From: Aeromonas salmonicida subsp. salmonicida
GTDB taxonomy: Bacteria > Pseudomonadota > Gammaproteobacteria > Enterobacterales > Aeromonadaceae
Direction: 5' to 3'
NCBI RefSeq assembly: GCF_001643305.1
Contig: NZ_LSGW01000044.1
Coordinates: 62,001 to 126,000, forward strand
Length of the DNA: 64,000 nucleotides
A program made the position numbers and the translations under genes. Positions 47,415 to 56,943 of this stretch are shown piece after piece (position 1 is the first letter of the stretch; each line of letters starts with the position of its first letter). The notes under the pieces are model-generated. The model did no database searches. It was not told where the DNA came from and saw nothing but the letters and a program-made list of their open reading frames with translations.

Positions 47415-47938
47415 CGCCAGCCCCCGCACACCTTCATCTGCGTTCCACCAATAGACCACCACGCTGTCAGTGACAGCCTGGTGGCGCCTTGCAATTGAAC
47501 CCAAGCGAATCGCTCATTCCCTGCGGCTGGATGGTACAACCTTGCCAGAAAGACTCACCCGAACACGTACGTTAGCGAACAGACGGCACTCCCCCGCGCC
47601 CCCATAGTGTCAGTGCAGCGACTGCACTCACGTGAAACAAGGTGCTTGTTCACCACGGCTGTCAGACCCGGCGGCAGGTCATTTATACCTGCCTTTGAAG
47701 AACCGCCAGGACTCACCTTTCCCCGTTCTTCCATTGAACAGTTCATTAGCTACCCAACACCTGGGCCCTTGCCTGTCTGCTGTCGCGCGACAGGCAAGGC
47801 TAGCCCCTTCATCAGTCATGCATGTCGATGGCTCCAACCGAGCCGCCGACAACAGAGAGACATTACCCATATCCAACGATGGATTGATGTTCCACGAACG
47901 CGGACCCGGGTCCGGTAACAACAAGCAGGGAGATATCC
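47415..47938. other. Non-coding region between budR and ndvB
   Basis: About 520 bases with no credible gene. It contains an inverted repeat AGTGCAG-CGA-CTGCACT (47612-47628), which could be an operator, and a long hairpin at 47767-47799 listed separately. Open frames on either strand lack ribosome sites and family similarity. The ndvB promoter should lie here, but I cannot name it with confidence. Confidence 0.45.
47767..47799. repeat. Strong hairpin in the ndvB leader
   Basis: CCTTGCCTGTC (47767-47777) and GACAGGCAAGG (47789-47799) are perfectly complementary over 11 bp. An inner TGTCGCGCGACA palindrome overlaps the right arm, so two alternative folds are possible. No T-tract follows, which argues against a simple terminator. 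It lies about 140 bases before the ndvB start codon. Confidence 0.65.
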
Positions 47939-50900
47939 ATGAATGGTTGGTGCGCTAGGTTATTTGGCTTCAAGCCAACCAATGACCCTTGGCAGGACAA
48001 GGAGCCCGTTCGTGAAGAGTTGTTCGGCATAGAGCGGCTGGAATCCCACGCCATGACGCTGGCAGAAGCCCAGTCAGTCACCGCCAGACCGGCGGCGGTG
48101 CAATCATTGCATCTGCGCCTGAAAGAAAACGAGGCCGTCTTGTCATCAGCCCATCAGGCAAATGCGGCTGAACTCGAACTGGGGCACGATCTGACCCATG
48201 CGGCCGAGTGGTTCCTCGACAACTATCACCTGGTCGAAGCCCAGATCTACGAGATCCGCAGCAGCCTGCCCACCAGCTACTACCGTCAGTTGCCAAAGCT
48301 GGCCGAAGGCCCCTTTGCCGGTTATCCCAGAGTCTTTGGCATCGCCTGGGCTTTCATTGCACACAACGACAGCCACTTCGACCCCGAGATCTTGAGCCGT
48401 TTCATCCTGGCCTATCAGCGTGTGCAACCGCTGACCATTGGTGAGTTATGGGCTGTCCCCATCACCCTCAGGATCGTGCTCATTGAAAACTTGCGGCGTC
48501 TGGTTGAGCAGATCACGCTGGCCCGCCAGGCCAGAGCCGATGCAGATCTCCTTTGCTCGCGCCTGCTCGCCTCAGGGTGCGCCTTGTCTGCGCTGAACGA
48601 AGACATTGCCTCCCGTGCCACAGGCCCACTGTCCGAGATTTTTGCCGCTCAACTCGTCAAACAGCTGCGTGACCAGGATCCCGATATCACACCGGCACTC
48701 GGCTGGCTGGAAGCGCGCCTGACGCTGCAGGGGGGGTCCATCGATGAAGTGGTCCAGCATGCACAGCAGCGGCAGGGGGCCTCCAACGTCACCATTCGCA
48801 ACATCATCACCAGCATGCGATTCATCTCGAACATCGATTGGAGCGAGCAATTTGAAAAGATGAGTCTGGTGGATCAGCAGTTACGAGCCAGTACCCACTT
48901 CGCCGAGATGGACTTTCCCACCCGCAATCTCTATCGCCGGGCAATCGAGCTGCTGGCCCGCTCTTCCCCCCACGATGAGCTGGATGTCACGGCGCGGGTC
49001 CTGTCGGCGACCCGACAAGATGTCGACACCCTGCCAGACGACATGAAACTCAGGGTGCAGGATCCCGGTTATCACCTGATGGCCGAGGGCCGACTCGCCC
49101 TGGAAACCGATCTGGGTTTTCGCCCCCCCTTACGCCTTCGACTTCACCGGTTTCATTCCCGACTCGGGATCGGCGGCTATGTCGGCATCATTACCCTGCT
49201 GACGCTGCTTTTGCTGACATTCACCTACCAGCAGCTCGCACAGCCCGGTGAGCCATGGTCCCTCTGGATGCCGCTCTTCATCCTGTTTGCCTTCTTGCCG
49301 GTCAAGGCGGCAGCCATCTCGCTGGTCAACTATCTCATCAGCTTTTATCTGGTGCCCATGCCTCTGCCGGCCATGGATCTCACTCACGGCATTCCCTCAT
49401 CCCTGCGCACCATGGTGGTCATCCCCACCCTGCTGACCTCTCACTCCGATCTGCTGGCACAAGTCGAGCAGCTGGAGATCCATCACCTGTCAGGGATCAG
49501 TGGCGATCTCAGCTTTGCCCTGCTCTCCGACGGGATGGATGCCGCCCAGGAACACATGCCCGAAGATGCGGCCCTGCTGAGCGAAGCCAGTCAGGCCATC
49601 GCCCGCTTGAACGGCAAATATGGCCCCGGGCCGTCAGGGGATCGCTTCCTGCTGCTCCATCGCCACCGCCAGTTCAACCCGGGCGAGGAGTGCTGGATGG
49701 GCTGGGAGCGCAAGCGTGGCAAGCTCTATGAGCTGAACCGTTTGCTGCGAGGGGCAACGGACACCAGTTTTATGGTGATCGATGGTCAGCCCCCTGCCGT
49801 CCCCCAAAATGTGCGCTATGTCATCACGCTGGATGCAGATACCCGATTGCCGCGGGATACCGCAAGTCGCCTGATTGCCAAGATGGCGCATCCCCTCAAC
49901 TGCGCGCATTTTGATGCCAAGCAGCAGCGCGTCACCCATGGCTATGGCATTCTCCAGCCCCGCGTCACACCTTCTCTTCCACTGGGTCAGGATGGCTCTT
50001 ATTACCAACGGCTCTACTCAGGGCCTGGCGGCATGGATCCCTATGCAGCCACCGTTTCGGACATCTATCAGGATCTGTTCGGGGAGGGCTCTTTCACCGG
50101 CAAGGGCATCTACGACGTCGATGCTTTTACCGCCGCGCTGGAAGGGCGGGTGCCGGAAAATAGTCACCTGAGCCACGACCTGTTTGAGGGCATCTTTGCC
50201 CGCGCAGGGTTGGCCTCAGATATTGAAGTTGTCGAAGAGTTTCCATCGCGGTATGACGTCAGTGCCAAACGGCAGCATCGCTGGACACGCGGCGACTGGC
50301 AACTGCTCGCCTGGATCTGTCAGCGCAAACATGGCCAGCATTCACTGCCCCTGGTAGGGCGTTGGAAAATGTTTGATAACCTCTGCCGTTCACTGCTGGC
50401 ACCGAGTGCCCTGCTGGCTTTTCTCGCATCCTGGCAACTGCCGTTGGGCACGGCGGTGGCGGCGGATCTGATGCTGCTTGCCTGTCTTGCTCTTCCGATA
50501 TTTTTGCCCCTCATCTTCACCATACTCCCCCGCAAACAGGATATTTTATGGCGCCATTATGTGGGCAGGATTGGCAATAGCCTGCAGCGTGCCGTCATGC
50601 AAACCCTGCTCAGCCTCACCTTTCTGGCCGACCAGACCTGGCGCATGACAGATGCCATAGTCCGTACTCTGTTCCGGTTATCCCTGTCACATCGCCACCT
50701 GCTGGAGTGGACCACCACGGCTCAAACCTCGGGCGCACCGCGACTGGCCTGCCTGGGCTTTTACCAAATGATGATGAGCGGTGCGGTTCTGGGAATGGGA
50801 GTGTGCGCCATGACGCTGTTCAGTGCCCCCACCGCCTGGCCGCTGGTACTGCCTTTTGGCACCCTCTGGCTGCTGGCCCCCCTGGTGGCGTACTGGACCA

Positions 50901-53900
50901 GCCGGCCCCGTTATCTGAGCAAACAGATGACCTGCAGTGCCAGGGAAGCGGTAGAGCTGCGGCTGATTGCCCGCAAGACATGGCGCTATTTCGAGACCTT
51001 TGTGACCGATCTCGACAACCAGCTGCCACCTGACAACTTTCAGGAGGTTCCGACAGAGGTCATTGCCCATCGAACCTCGCCCACCAACATGGGGCTCTAT
51101 TTGCTCTCGACCCTGGCTGCCAATGACTTTGGCTGGGCCGGGCGCGAGGCCGTCATCAAACGGCTGGAAGCCACCCTGGAGGTGATGCAACACTTGCCGC
51201 GCTTCAAGGGCCACTTCTTCAACTGGTATGATACCCGGCGCCTGCTCACCCTGGAGCCGGCCTATGTCTCTTCCGTTGACAGTGGCAATCTTGCTGGCCA
51301 TCTGCTGGTGGTCGCGAGCACCTGCGAAAACTGGCAACAAGCCGCCGACAACACCTCGATACGCAGCGGCTTGCAAGACACCTATCTGCTGATGCTTCAG
51401 GCCCTGCAAGCCTACCCGGTGAAAAACAGCGAGCCGGTGAACGCGCTCACGGCCTGCCTGAAAGCAATCTGCAGCCAGCTCTATGGCGAGCAGCCCGTAA
51501 CAAGCCAGCTAGCTGAGCTCGAACGGCTTGCGCAGCAAGGCGTCGAGACAGCCCACCGTATTGATCTGCAAGCGTATCCCAAAGAGGGGGCCGAGGTCAT
51601 CTTCTGGTCAGAGGCGCTCAGGCAGACGGTGGCCGAACATCGCCAGGATAACGCCAGCCTCCCCGATACGCTTGCGCCACGGCTGCAGGCACTGGCCGAA
51701 CGCGCACGCACCCTGGCCATGGGAATGGACTTCGCATTCTTGCTGGATCCGGAGCGCCAGCTGCTCTCCATCGGGTATTCCCTCTCCGACAACCGGCTCG
51801 ACAACAGTTGTTATGATCTGCTCGCCTCGGAGGCAAGGCTTGCCAGCCTGTTCGCCATCGCCAAAGGCGATGTCGTGACCAAGCACTGGTTCAAGCTGGG
51901 TCGCTCTGCTACCCCGCTGGGTCAGGCCGCGGCCCTGATCTCCTGGTCCGGCTCCATGTTCGAGTATCTGATGCCCTCCCTTGTCATGCGGGCTCCTATC
52001 GGCTCTCAGCTGGAGTGTACCAACCGCCTGATCGTCGACTTGCAGATAAGCTATGGCCACTCGCTGGGCATTCCATGGGGCATATCGGAGTCGGCGTTCA
52101 ACGCCCGGGACATGGAGTTCACCTATCAATACTCCAACTTCGGCATTCCCCAGCTGGCCCTCAAGCGCGGACTGGCCGAAAACCGGGTGATAGCACCCTA
52201 TGCCACAGGTTTGGCCGCCATGGTCAACCCGGGCGCTGCCTTGAAAAACTATCAACGGCTGGCTGCCATGGGTGGCGGTGGGCGTTACGGCTTTTACGAG
52301 GCGCTGGACTTTACCCCGTCCCGTTTGCCCGATAACCAGGATGTGGCCATAGTGCACAACTTCATGGCCCATCATCAGGGGATGACCATCGTCGCCCTCG
52401 CCAATGCCCTGCATCAGGGGCTGATGCGCGCCAGATTCCATGAAGAGCCCATCATTCAGGCTTGTGAACTACTGCTGCAAGAGCGGATCCCGCAGGACAT
52501 GCCCATTGTCAGACCCCGCGCCGCCGAGATAAAGGCATCGCGGATCAGAACCATACAGGACGTGCGATCAGTACGCCGCTTGTCCTCATCGACCCTGGGT
52601 GCCCCCGTGACCCACCTGCTCTCCAACGGTCGCTACAACGTCATGCTCACCAGTGCGGGGGCAGGCTATAGCCGTTGGGGCAACATTGCCATCACCCGCT
52701 GGTATGAGGACGCCACTCGGGACCACTGGGGTTCTTTCCTCTTTTTGCACGATGTCCACAGTGGTGAGACCTGGTCTCCTTGTGCACACCCGCTGGGCAA
52801 TTCCGACCACAAGGGGGAAGTTGTTTTTGCAGAGGATCGGGCACAGTTCATTCATCATCACGACCGCCTGACCACCACACTGGAAGTCCTGGTGTCCGGT
52901 GAAGCGGATGGCGAAGTACGACGTATCTCGCTGAACAACCGTGGTCGCAGCACCCGCTGTATCGAGCTCACCTCTTACGCCGAGGTCGTGCTGACCACAC
53001 CGGAAACTGACAGGGCGCATCCCGCCTTCAGCAAGCTCTTTGTGGTCACCGAATTTCTGGCGGAGCTGGGCGCGCTGATTGCGACCCGGCGCCCCAGAAC
53101 ACCGGAAGACAGCGAGATCTGGGCCGCTCACTTCATCATTGTCGAGGAGCAGCTGGCCGGTACGCTTCAATATGAATCCGATCGTGCCCGGTTTATTGGT
53201 CAGGGTCGAACCCTGGCCTCGGCCCATGCCTTGCAGCGGGATGTTGCCCTGTCCAACACAACGGGCACAGTGCTCGACCCCATTTTCTCGCTGCGCCAGC
53301 AGGTACAGGTCTTGCCCGGCAGCAGTACCAAGGTTGCATTCTGGACGCTGGTGGCTTCATCGCGGCAGGCCTTGCTCGATCTCATCGATCAGCACCACAA
53401 CCGCCATGCCTTCCAACGGGCCAAGACGCTGGCATGGACCCAGGCACAGGTGCAGTTGCACCATCTGGATATTCAGGCGGCGGATGCGGCCAACTTCCAG
53501 CGGCTCGCCGCTCCCCTGCTCTACGCTGACTCGCGCTTTCGCGCCTCATCGAACACCATATTGCATGGGCTGGCACTGCAATCCGCCCTCTGGCAGCTCG
53601 CCATCTCAGGTGACCTGCCCATCATGCTGCTGCGCATCGATGACATAGAGGATCTGGCTCAGGTACGCGAACTGCTGCTGACCCATGAATATCTGCGCAT
53701 GAAACGTCTGGCCGTCGACCTAGTGATCGTCAATGAGCACGCAGCCACCTATGTGCAGGATCTGCAAAATGGCATAGAGACAGCCGTGCGCAGCAGCCAG
53801 TCCCGACCCCGCTTCCATAGCGAGCTGGCCCGCGGCTCCGTCTATACGGTGCGCACCGATCTGATGAATGCCGAGGTTTGCCAACTGCTGTATGCGGCGG

Positions 53901-56449
53901 CGCGGGTCGTACTGGTCGCTCGCCGTGGCTCCCTGCAGGAGCAACTGACCCGTCTGCCAGACACATCCCAGTCACCGCAACCCTCACCTGTCTTCAGGGC
54001 GCCCCACATCAGCGCCAGCAAACATTTACAGCATCCCGAGCTGGAGTGTTTCAATGGGCTGGGAGGGTTTGCCAAAGACGGACGTGAATATGTCACCTTG
54101 CTCAGCGCGGGTCACACCACACCCGCCCCCTGGATCAACGTGATTGCCAATCCGCAGTTTGGCTTTCAAGCATCCACCGAAGGCAGTGGTTACACCTGGG
54201 CAGACAACAGCAAAGAGAACCAGCTGACCGCCTGGTCCAATGATCCTGTGACGGATCCCGTCAGTGAAGTCATCTATATACGCGATGAAGAGACCCTTGA
54301 TCTCTGGACGACGACCGCTCAGCCCATTCGTGATGGCGGTACCTATATCGCTCGTCATGGTTACGGTTACAGCAGTTTCGAGCATCAGGTTCACGGCATC
54401 CATAGCGAGTTGCTGCAATATGTCCCGGTAGCGGATCCCGTCAAGATCTCCCGCCTGACACTGCGCAACCAGACGAATGCCCCCCGCCGTCTCTCAGTGA
54501 CCTGTTACGTAGAATGGGTGTTGGGCGCCTCTCGCAGCGTCACAGCTCCCTTTATCACGACCCAGATAGATGCACAGACGGGGGCCATGCTGGCACACAA
54601 CCCCTGGAATGCCGCCTTCCCTGGCCGGGTAGCCTTCCTCGATCTGGGGGGACAGCAAACGAGCTGGACCGCCGATCGCAGTGAGTTCCTGGGATACCGT
54701 GGTCAACCCGCCTCTCCTGCGGCGCTGGCAAGCCATAAAGCCTTGTCTGGCAGCACAGGGGCCGGGATTGACCCCTGTTCAGCGCTGCAAACCCATGTTG
54801 ATCTTGCCCCGGGCCAGAGCCTTGAGCTTGTGATCCTGCTCGGTCAGGCAGGCTCAACCGAACAAGCCCGTGCCCTCGTCACCCGCTATCGTCATGATCT
54901 CGATGTGGTGCTGGACGAGGTGGAGGCTCAATGGCAGTCACTGCTCGGGGCCGTTCAGGTCAAGACCCCAGACAGGGCCATGGACATAATGCTCAACGGC
55001 TGGCTGATGTATCAAACGCTCGCATGCCGGATCTGGGCCCGTTCTGCCTTCTATCAGGCGGGAGGCGCTTACGGTTTTCGCGACCAGTTGCAAGACGGGA
55101 TGGCACTCAGCTTTGCCAACCCCCGGAGCACACGGCAACATTTGTTGCGCACGGCCGCTCGCCAGTTTATTGAAGGGGATGTGCAGCATTGGTGGCTGCC
55201 CCACTCGGGCCAGGGTGTGCGCACCCGGATCTCCGATGACAGGGTCTGGCTGGCCTTCGCCACGGCCACCTACGTTCTAAGCAGTGCCGATGACAGCATT
55301 CTAGATGAGGAGATCCCGTTTCTGGAAGGCCCGGCACTGGGCACGGAGCAGCAGGATGCCTTCTTCCTGCCACAAGTATCCGAAACGTCAGCCTCCCTGT
55401 ATGAGCATTGCGCCCGCTGCCTGGATCAAGCCATGGCGCTCACCGGGAGCAATGGTCTGCCACTCATGGGCTCGGGTGACTGGAACGATGGGATGAATCA
55501 GGTCGGCAGTGCAGGCAAGGGGGAGAGTGTCTGGCTAGGTTGGTTGCTACTGCGCACCATCAGTCTGTTTGCACCTCTGGCCCACGCCCGTCAAGACAAG
55601 CGCGCCGAGCTCTGGCTGGCTCATGCCAACCGGGTCGGGGTCGCGCTGGAACGCAAAGCCTGGGATGGAGCCTGGTATCGCCGGGCGACCTTCGATGACG
55701 GCAGCTGGCTGGGTGCAAAAGAGAGCCCCGAATGCCAGATAGACTCCATCGCACAATCCTGGGCCGTCCTGTCCGGTGCGGCCAACCCGACCCGAGCCAG
55801 AATAGCCATGCAATCCCTGGAGCAACACCTCATCAAATACGATCAGGGTTTGTCTCTGCTGTTCAGTCCACCGTTTGACAAGCTGACCCAGAATCCGGGG
55901 TATATTCGCGGATATCCGCCCGGACTGCGCGAAAATGGCGGCCAGTATACTCATGCCGCCATCTGGGCCATCCTCGCCTTCGCGCGCCTCAAAGAAGGCA
56001 CCAAGGCTTATGACCTGTTCTGCCTGCTCAACCCCATCAACCATGCTCTGGATCCTGAGGCCGTCGAGCGTTACAAGGTTGAACCTTACGTGATGGCTGC
56101 GGATATCTACTCAGTCGCGCCGCACAACGGTCGTGGCGGCTGGACCTGGTACACGGGGGCGTCAGGCTGGATGTATCAGGCCGGTATCGAAGGCATATTG
56201 GGGATCCGTCGTGAGGGGCAGCTGTTGCTCATCGCCCCCAACTTGCCCGCGCATTGGCCCGGATTTAGCGCAACCATCACCCTTGATGCCGCCCACTACA
56301 ACATAGCGGTGAATACAGAGGTGTTATCGGGGCTGCAAGCAGACACAATCCGACTCGATGGTGTGCTGATGGAGCCTTGCGGCTCACCATTTCGCGTACC
56401 ACTGATCGACGGGCACCACAGGATTGACATTACCCTGGCGGTGCAATAA
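47939..56449 (+). CDS. ndvB: Cyclic beta-1,2-glucan synthase (NdvB/ChvB type)
   Basis: A giant 2836-residue inner-membrane enzyme of the family that makes periplasmic cyclic beta-glucans from UDP-glucose. An N-terminal domain (1-400) precedes transmembrane helices (about 410-475). The glycosyltransferase domain has ITLDADTRLP (Asp632, Asp634) and QHRWTRGDWQ (QxRW motif, residues 779-782), followed by more membrane helices (about 815-1000). A glycoamylase-like segment contains ESAFNARDMEF and NFMAHHQGMTIVALANAL. C-terminal carbohydrate-binding and GH94 phosphorylase-like modules carry GSGDWNDGMN, with the putative catalytic Asp at about residue 2514. Length matches ChvB/NdvB (2800-2900). GGGAGATATCC is the ribosome site. 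The frame is intact over 8.5 kb. It is monocistronic between a structured leader and a terminator. The exact linkage made (beta-1,2 or other) is inferred from the family. Confidence 0.93.
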   Translation: MNGWCARLFGFKPTNDPWQDKEPVREELFGIERLESHAMTLAEAQSVTARPAAVQSLHLRLKENEAVLSSAHQANAAELELGHDLTHAAEWFLDNYHLVEAQIYEIRSSLPTSYYRQLPKLAEGPFAGYPRVFGIAWAFIAHNDSHFDPEILSRFILAYQRVQPLTIGELWAVPITLRIVLIENLRRLVEQITLARQARADADLLCSRLLASGCALSALNEDIASRATGPLSEIFAAQLVKQLRDQDPDITPALGWLEARLTLQGGSIDEVVQHAQQRQGASNVTIRNIITSMRFISNIDWSEQFEKMSLVDQQLRASTHFAEMDFPTRNLYRRAIELLARSSPHDELDVTARVLSATRQDVDTLPDDMKLRVQDPGYHLMAEGRLALETDLGFRPPLRLRLHRFHSRLGIGGYVGIITLLTLLLLTFTYQQLAQPGEPWSLWMPLFILFAFLPVKAAAISLVNYLISFYLVPMPLPAMDLTHGIPSSLRTMVVIPTLLTSHSDLLAQVEQLEIHHLSGISGDLSFALLSDGMDAAQEHMPEDAALLSEASQAIARLNGKYGPGPSGDRFLLLHRHRQFNPGEECWMGWERKRGKLYELNRLLRGATDTSFMVIDGQPPAVPQNVRYVITLDADTRLPRDTASRLIAKMAHPLNCAHFDAKQQRVTHGYGILQPRVTPSLPLGQDGSYYQRLYSGPGGMDPYAATVSDIYQDLFGEGSFTGKGIYDVDAFTAALEGRVPENSHLSHDLFEGIFARAGLASDIEVVEEFPSRYDVSAKRQHRWTRGDWQLLAWICQRKHGQHSLPLVGRWKMFDNLCRSLLAPSALLAFLASWQLPLGTAVAADLMLLACLALPIFLPLIFTILPRKQDILWRHYVGRIGNSLQRAVMQTLLSLTFLADQTWRMTDAIVRTLFRLSLSHRHLLEWTTTAQTSGAPRLACLGFYQMMMSGAVLGMGVCAMTLFSAPTAWPLVLPFGTLWLLAPLVAYWTSRPRYLSKQMTCSAREAVELRLIARKTWRYFETFVTDLDNQLPPDNFQEVPTEVIAHRTSPTNMGLYLLSTLAANDFGWAGREAVIKRLEATLEVMQHLPRFKGHFFNWYDTRRLLTLEPAYVSSVDSGNLAGHLLVVASTCENWQQAADNTSIRSGLQDTYLLMLQALQAYPVKNSEPVNALTACLKAICSQLYGEQPVTSQLAELERLAQQGVETAHRIDLQAYPKEGAEVIFWSEALRQTVAEHRQDNASLPDTLAPRLQALAERARTLAMGMDFAFLLDPERQLLSIGYSLSDNRLDNSCYDLLASEARLASLFAIAKGDVVTKHWFKLGRSATPLGQAAALISWSGSMFEYLMPSLVMRAPIGSQLECTNRLIVDLQISYGHSLGIPWGISESAFNARDMEFTYQYSNFGIPQLALKRGLAENRVIAPYATGLAAMVNPGAALKNYQRLAAMGGGGRYGFYEALDFTPSRLPDNQDVAIVHNFMAHHQGMTIVALANALHQGLMRARFHEEPIIQACELLLQERIPQDMPIVRPRAAEIKASRIRTIQDVRSVRRLSSSTLGAPVTHLLSNGRYNVMLTSAGAGYSRWGNIAITRWYEDATRDHWGSFLFLHDVHSGETWSPCAHPLGNSDHKGEVVFAEDRAQFIHHHDRLTTTLEVLVSGEADGEVRRISLNNRGRSTRCIELTSYAEVVLTTPETDRAHPAFSKLFVVTEFLAELGALIATRRPRTPEDSEIWAAHFIIVEEQLAGTLQYESDRARFIGQGRTLASAHALQRDVALSNTTGTVLDPIFSLRQQVQVLPGSSTKVAFWTLVASSRQALLDLIDQHHNRHAFQRAKTLAWTQAQVQLHHLDIQAADAANFQRLAAPLLYADSRFRASSNTILHGLALQSALWQLAISGDLPIMLLRIDDIEDLAQVRELLLTHEYLRMKRLAVDLVIVNEHAATYVQDLQNGIETAVRSSQSRPRFHSELARGSVYTVRTDLMNAEVCQLLYAAARVVLVARRGSLQEQLTRLPDTSQSPQPSPVFRAPHISASKHLQHPELECFNGLGGFAKDGREYVTLLSAGHTTPAPWINVIANPQFGFQASTEGSGYTWADNSKENQLTAWSNDPVTDPVSEVIYIRDEETLDLWTTTAQPIRDGGTYIARHGYGYSSFEHQVHGIHSELLQYVPVADPVKISRLTLRNQTNAPRRLSVTCYVEWVLGASRSVTAPFITTQIDAQTGAMLAHNPWNAAFPGRVAFLDLGGQQTSWTADRSEFLGYRGQPASPAALASHKALSGSTGAGIDPCSALQTHVDLAPGQSLELVILLGQAGSTEQARALVTRYRHDLDVVLDEVEAQWQSLLGAVQVKTPDRAMDIMLNGWLMYQTLACRIWARSAFYQAGGAYGFRDQLQDGMALSFANPRSTRQHLLRTAARQFIEGDVQHWWLPHSGQGVRTRISDDRVWLAFATATYVLSSADDSILDEEIPFLEGPALGTEQQDAFFLPQVSETSASLYEHCARCLDQAMALTGSNGLPLMGSGDWNDGMNQVGSAGKGESVWLGWLLLRTISLFAPLAHARQDKRAELWLAHANRVGVALERKAWDGAWYRRATFDDGSWLGAKESPECQIDSIAQSWAVLSGAANPTRARIAMQSLEQHLIKYDQGLSLLFSPPFDKLTQNPGYIRGYPPGLRENGGQYTHAAIWAILAFARLKEGTKAYDLFCLLNPINHALDPEAVERYKVEPYVMAADIYSVAPHNGRGGWTWYTGASGWMYQAGIEGILGIRREGQLLLIAPNLPAHWPGFSATITLDAAHYNIAVNTEVLSGLQADTIRLDGVLMEPCGSPFRVPLIDGHHRIDITLAVQ

Positions 56450-56478
56450 CAGAGTCTGAGTGAACAAACTGAAGAGAC

Positions 56479-56511
56479 AAAGCGGCCTGCTCCCGGGCCG
56501 CTTTTCATTTT
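56479..56511 (+). terminator. Terminator of ndvB
   Basis: AAAGCGGCC and GGCCGCTTT form a 9-bp stem around an 8-base loop, followed by TCATTTTT. It lies 30 bases after the stop codon. Confidence 0.82.
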
Positions 56512-56657
56512 TATGTGCCATTGATTACTGATAGTCAGAGTCTTTTATGCGTAAGTTTGGGACGTGTCTACGTAAGACTATCCCGGCTATCCGATGGCAC
56601 ACCCAGAATCGCAGATACAAAAAATCCCAACCGAATCAATCAGTTGGGCTATGTGGA

Positions 56658-56745
56658 TGGCGGAGGAGGTGGGATTTGAACCCACGGATGGTCGCCCATC
56701 GCCGGTTTTCAAGACCGGTGCATTCAGCCGCTCTGCCACCCCTCC
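56658..56745 (-). tRNA. serT: tRNA-Ser (anticodon UGA)
   Basis: An 88-base class II tRNA with encoded CCA (56658-56660 on the plus strand reads TGG). The acceptor stem pairs GGAGGGG with CTCCTCC (one G-U pair), with discriminator G. The anticodon stem CCGGT/ACCGG holds loop CTTGAAA, giving anticodon UGA, which reads UCA and other UCN codons. A long variable arm (GATGGGCGACCATC region) and the T-arm GTGGG-TTCAAAT-CCCAC are clear. It runs opposite to ndvB. The symbol serT follows the E. coli name for the UGA isoacceptor. Confidence 0.97.
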
Positions 56746-56760
56746 GCGACAGTGCGGCGA

Positions 56761-56789
56761 ATATTACCCATGGCGATCCGGCTTGTAAA
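56761..56789 (-). promoter_or_regulatory. Promoter of tRNA-Ser
   Basis: On the minus strand TTTACA (56784-56789), a 17-base spacer and TAATAT (56761-56766) stand just ahead of the tRNA, followed by a GC-rich discriminator typical of stringently controlled stable-RNA promoters. Start would fall about 8 bases before the mature 5' end. Confidence 0.7.
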
Positions 56790-56943
56790 TCCCCTTTTGG
56801 TTCGTTTGCCGATTTATTGGGCTAAATGACGCATAAAGTCGATAAAACGGGCAGAAACAGCGCTTTTTCAACCAGATAACTTGACTTGAAAACAGACTCA
56901 CCCACTATAGTGACCATCACGAAATTCCCAGCAAGATGGACTT

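Noticed and set aside
56594-56788. Short plus-strand frame containing EVGFEPTDGRPSPVFKTG
   Set aside because: This is the well-known artefact of translating the reverse complement of a tRNA-Ser gene.
56450-56943. A genomic island integrated at tRNA-Ser with ndvB as cargo
   Set aside because: No integrase, no direct repeat of the tRNA 3' end and no mobile genes are visible on either side; adjacency alone is not enough.
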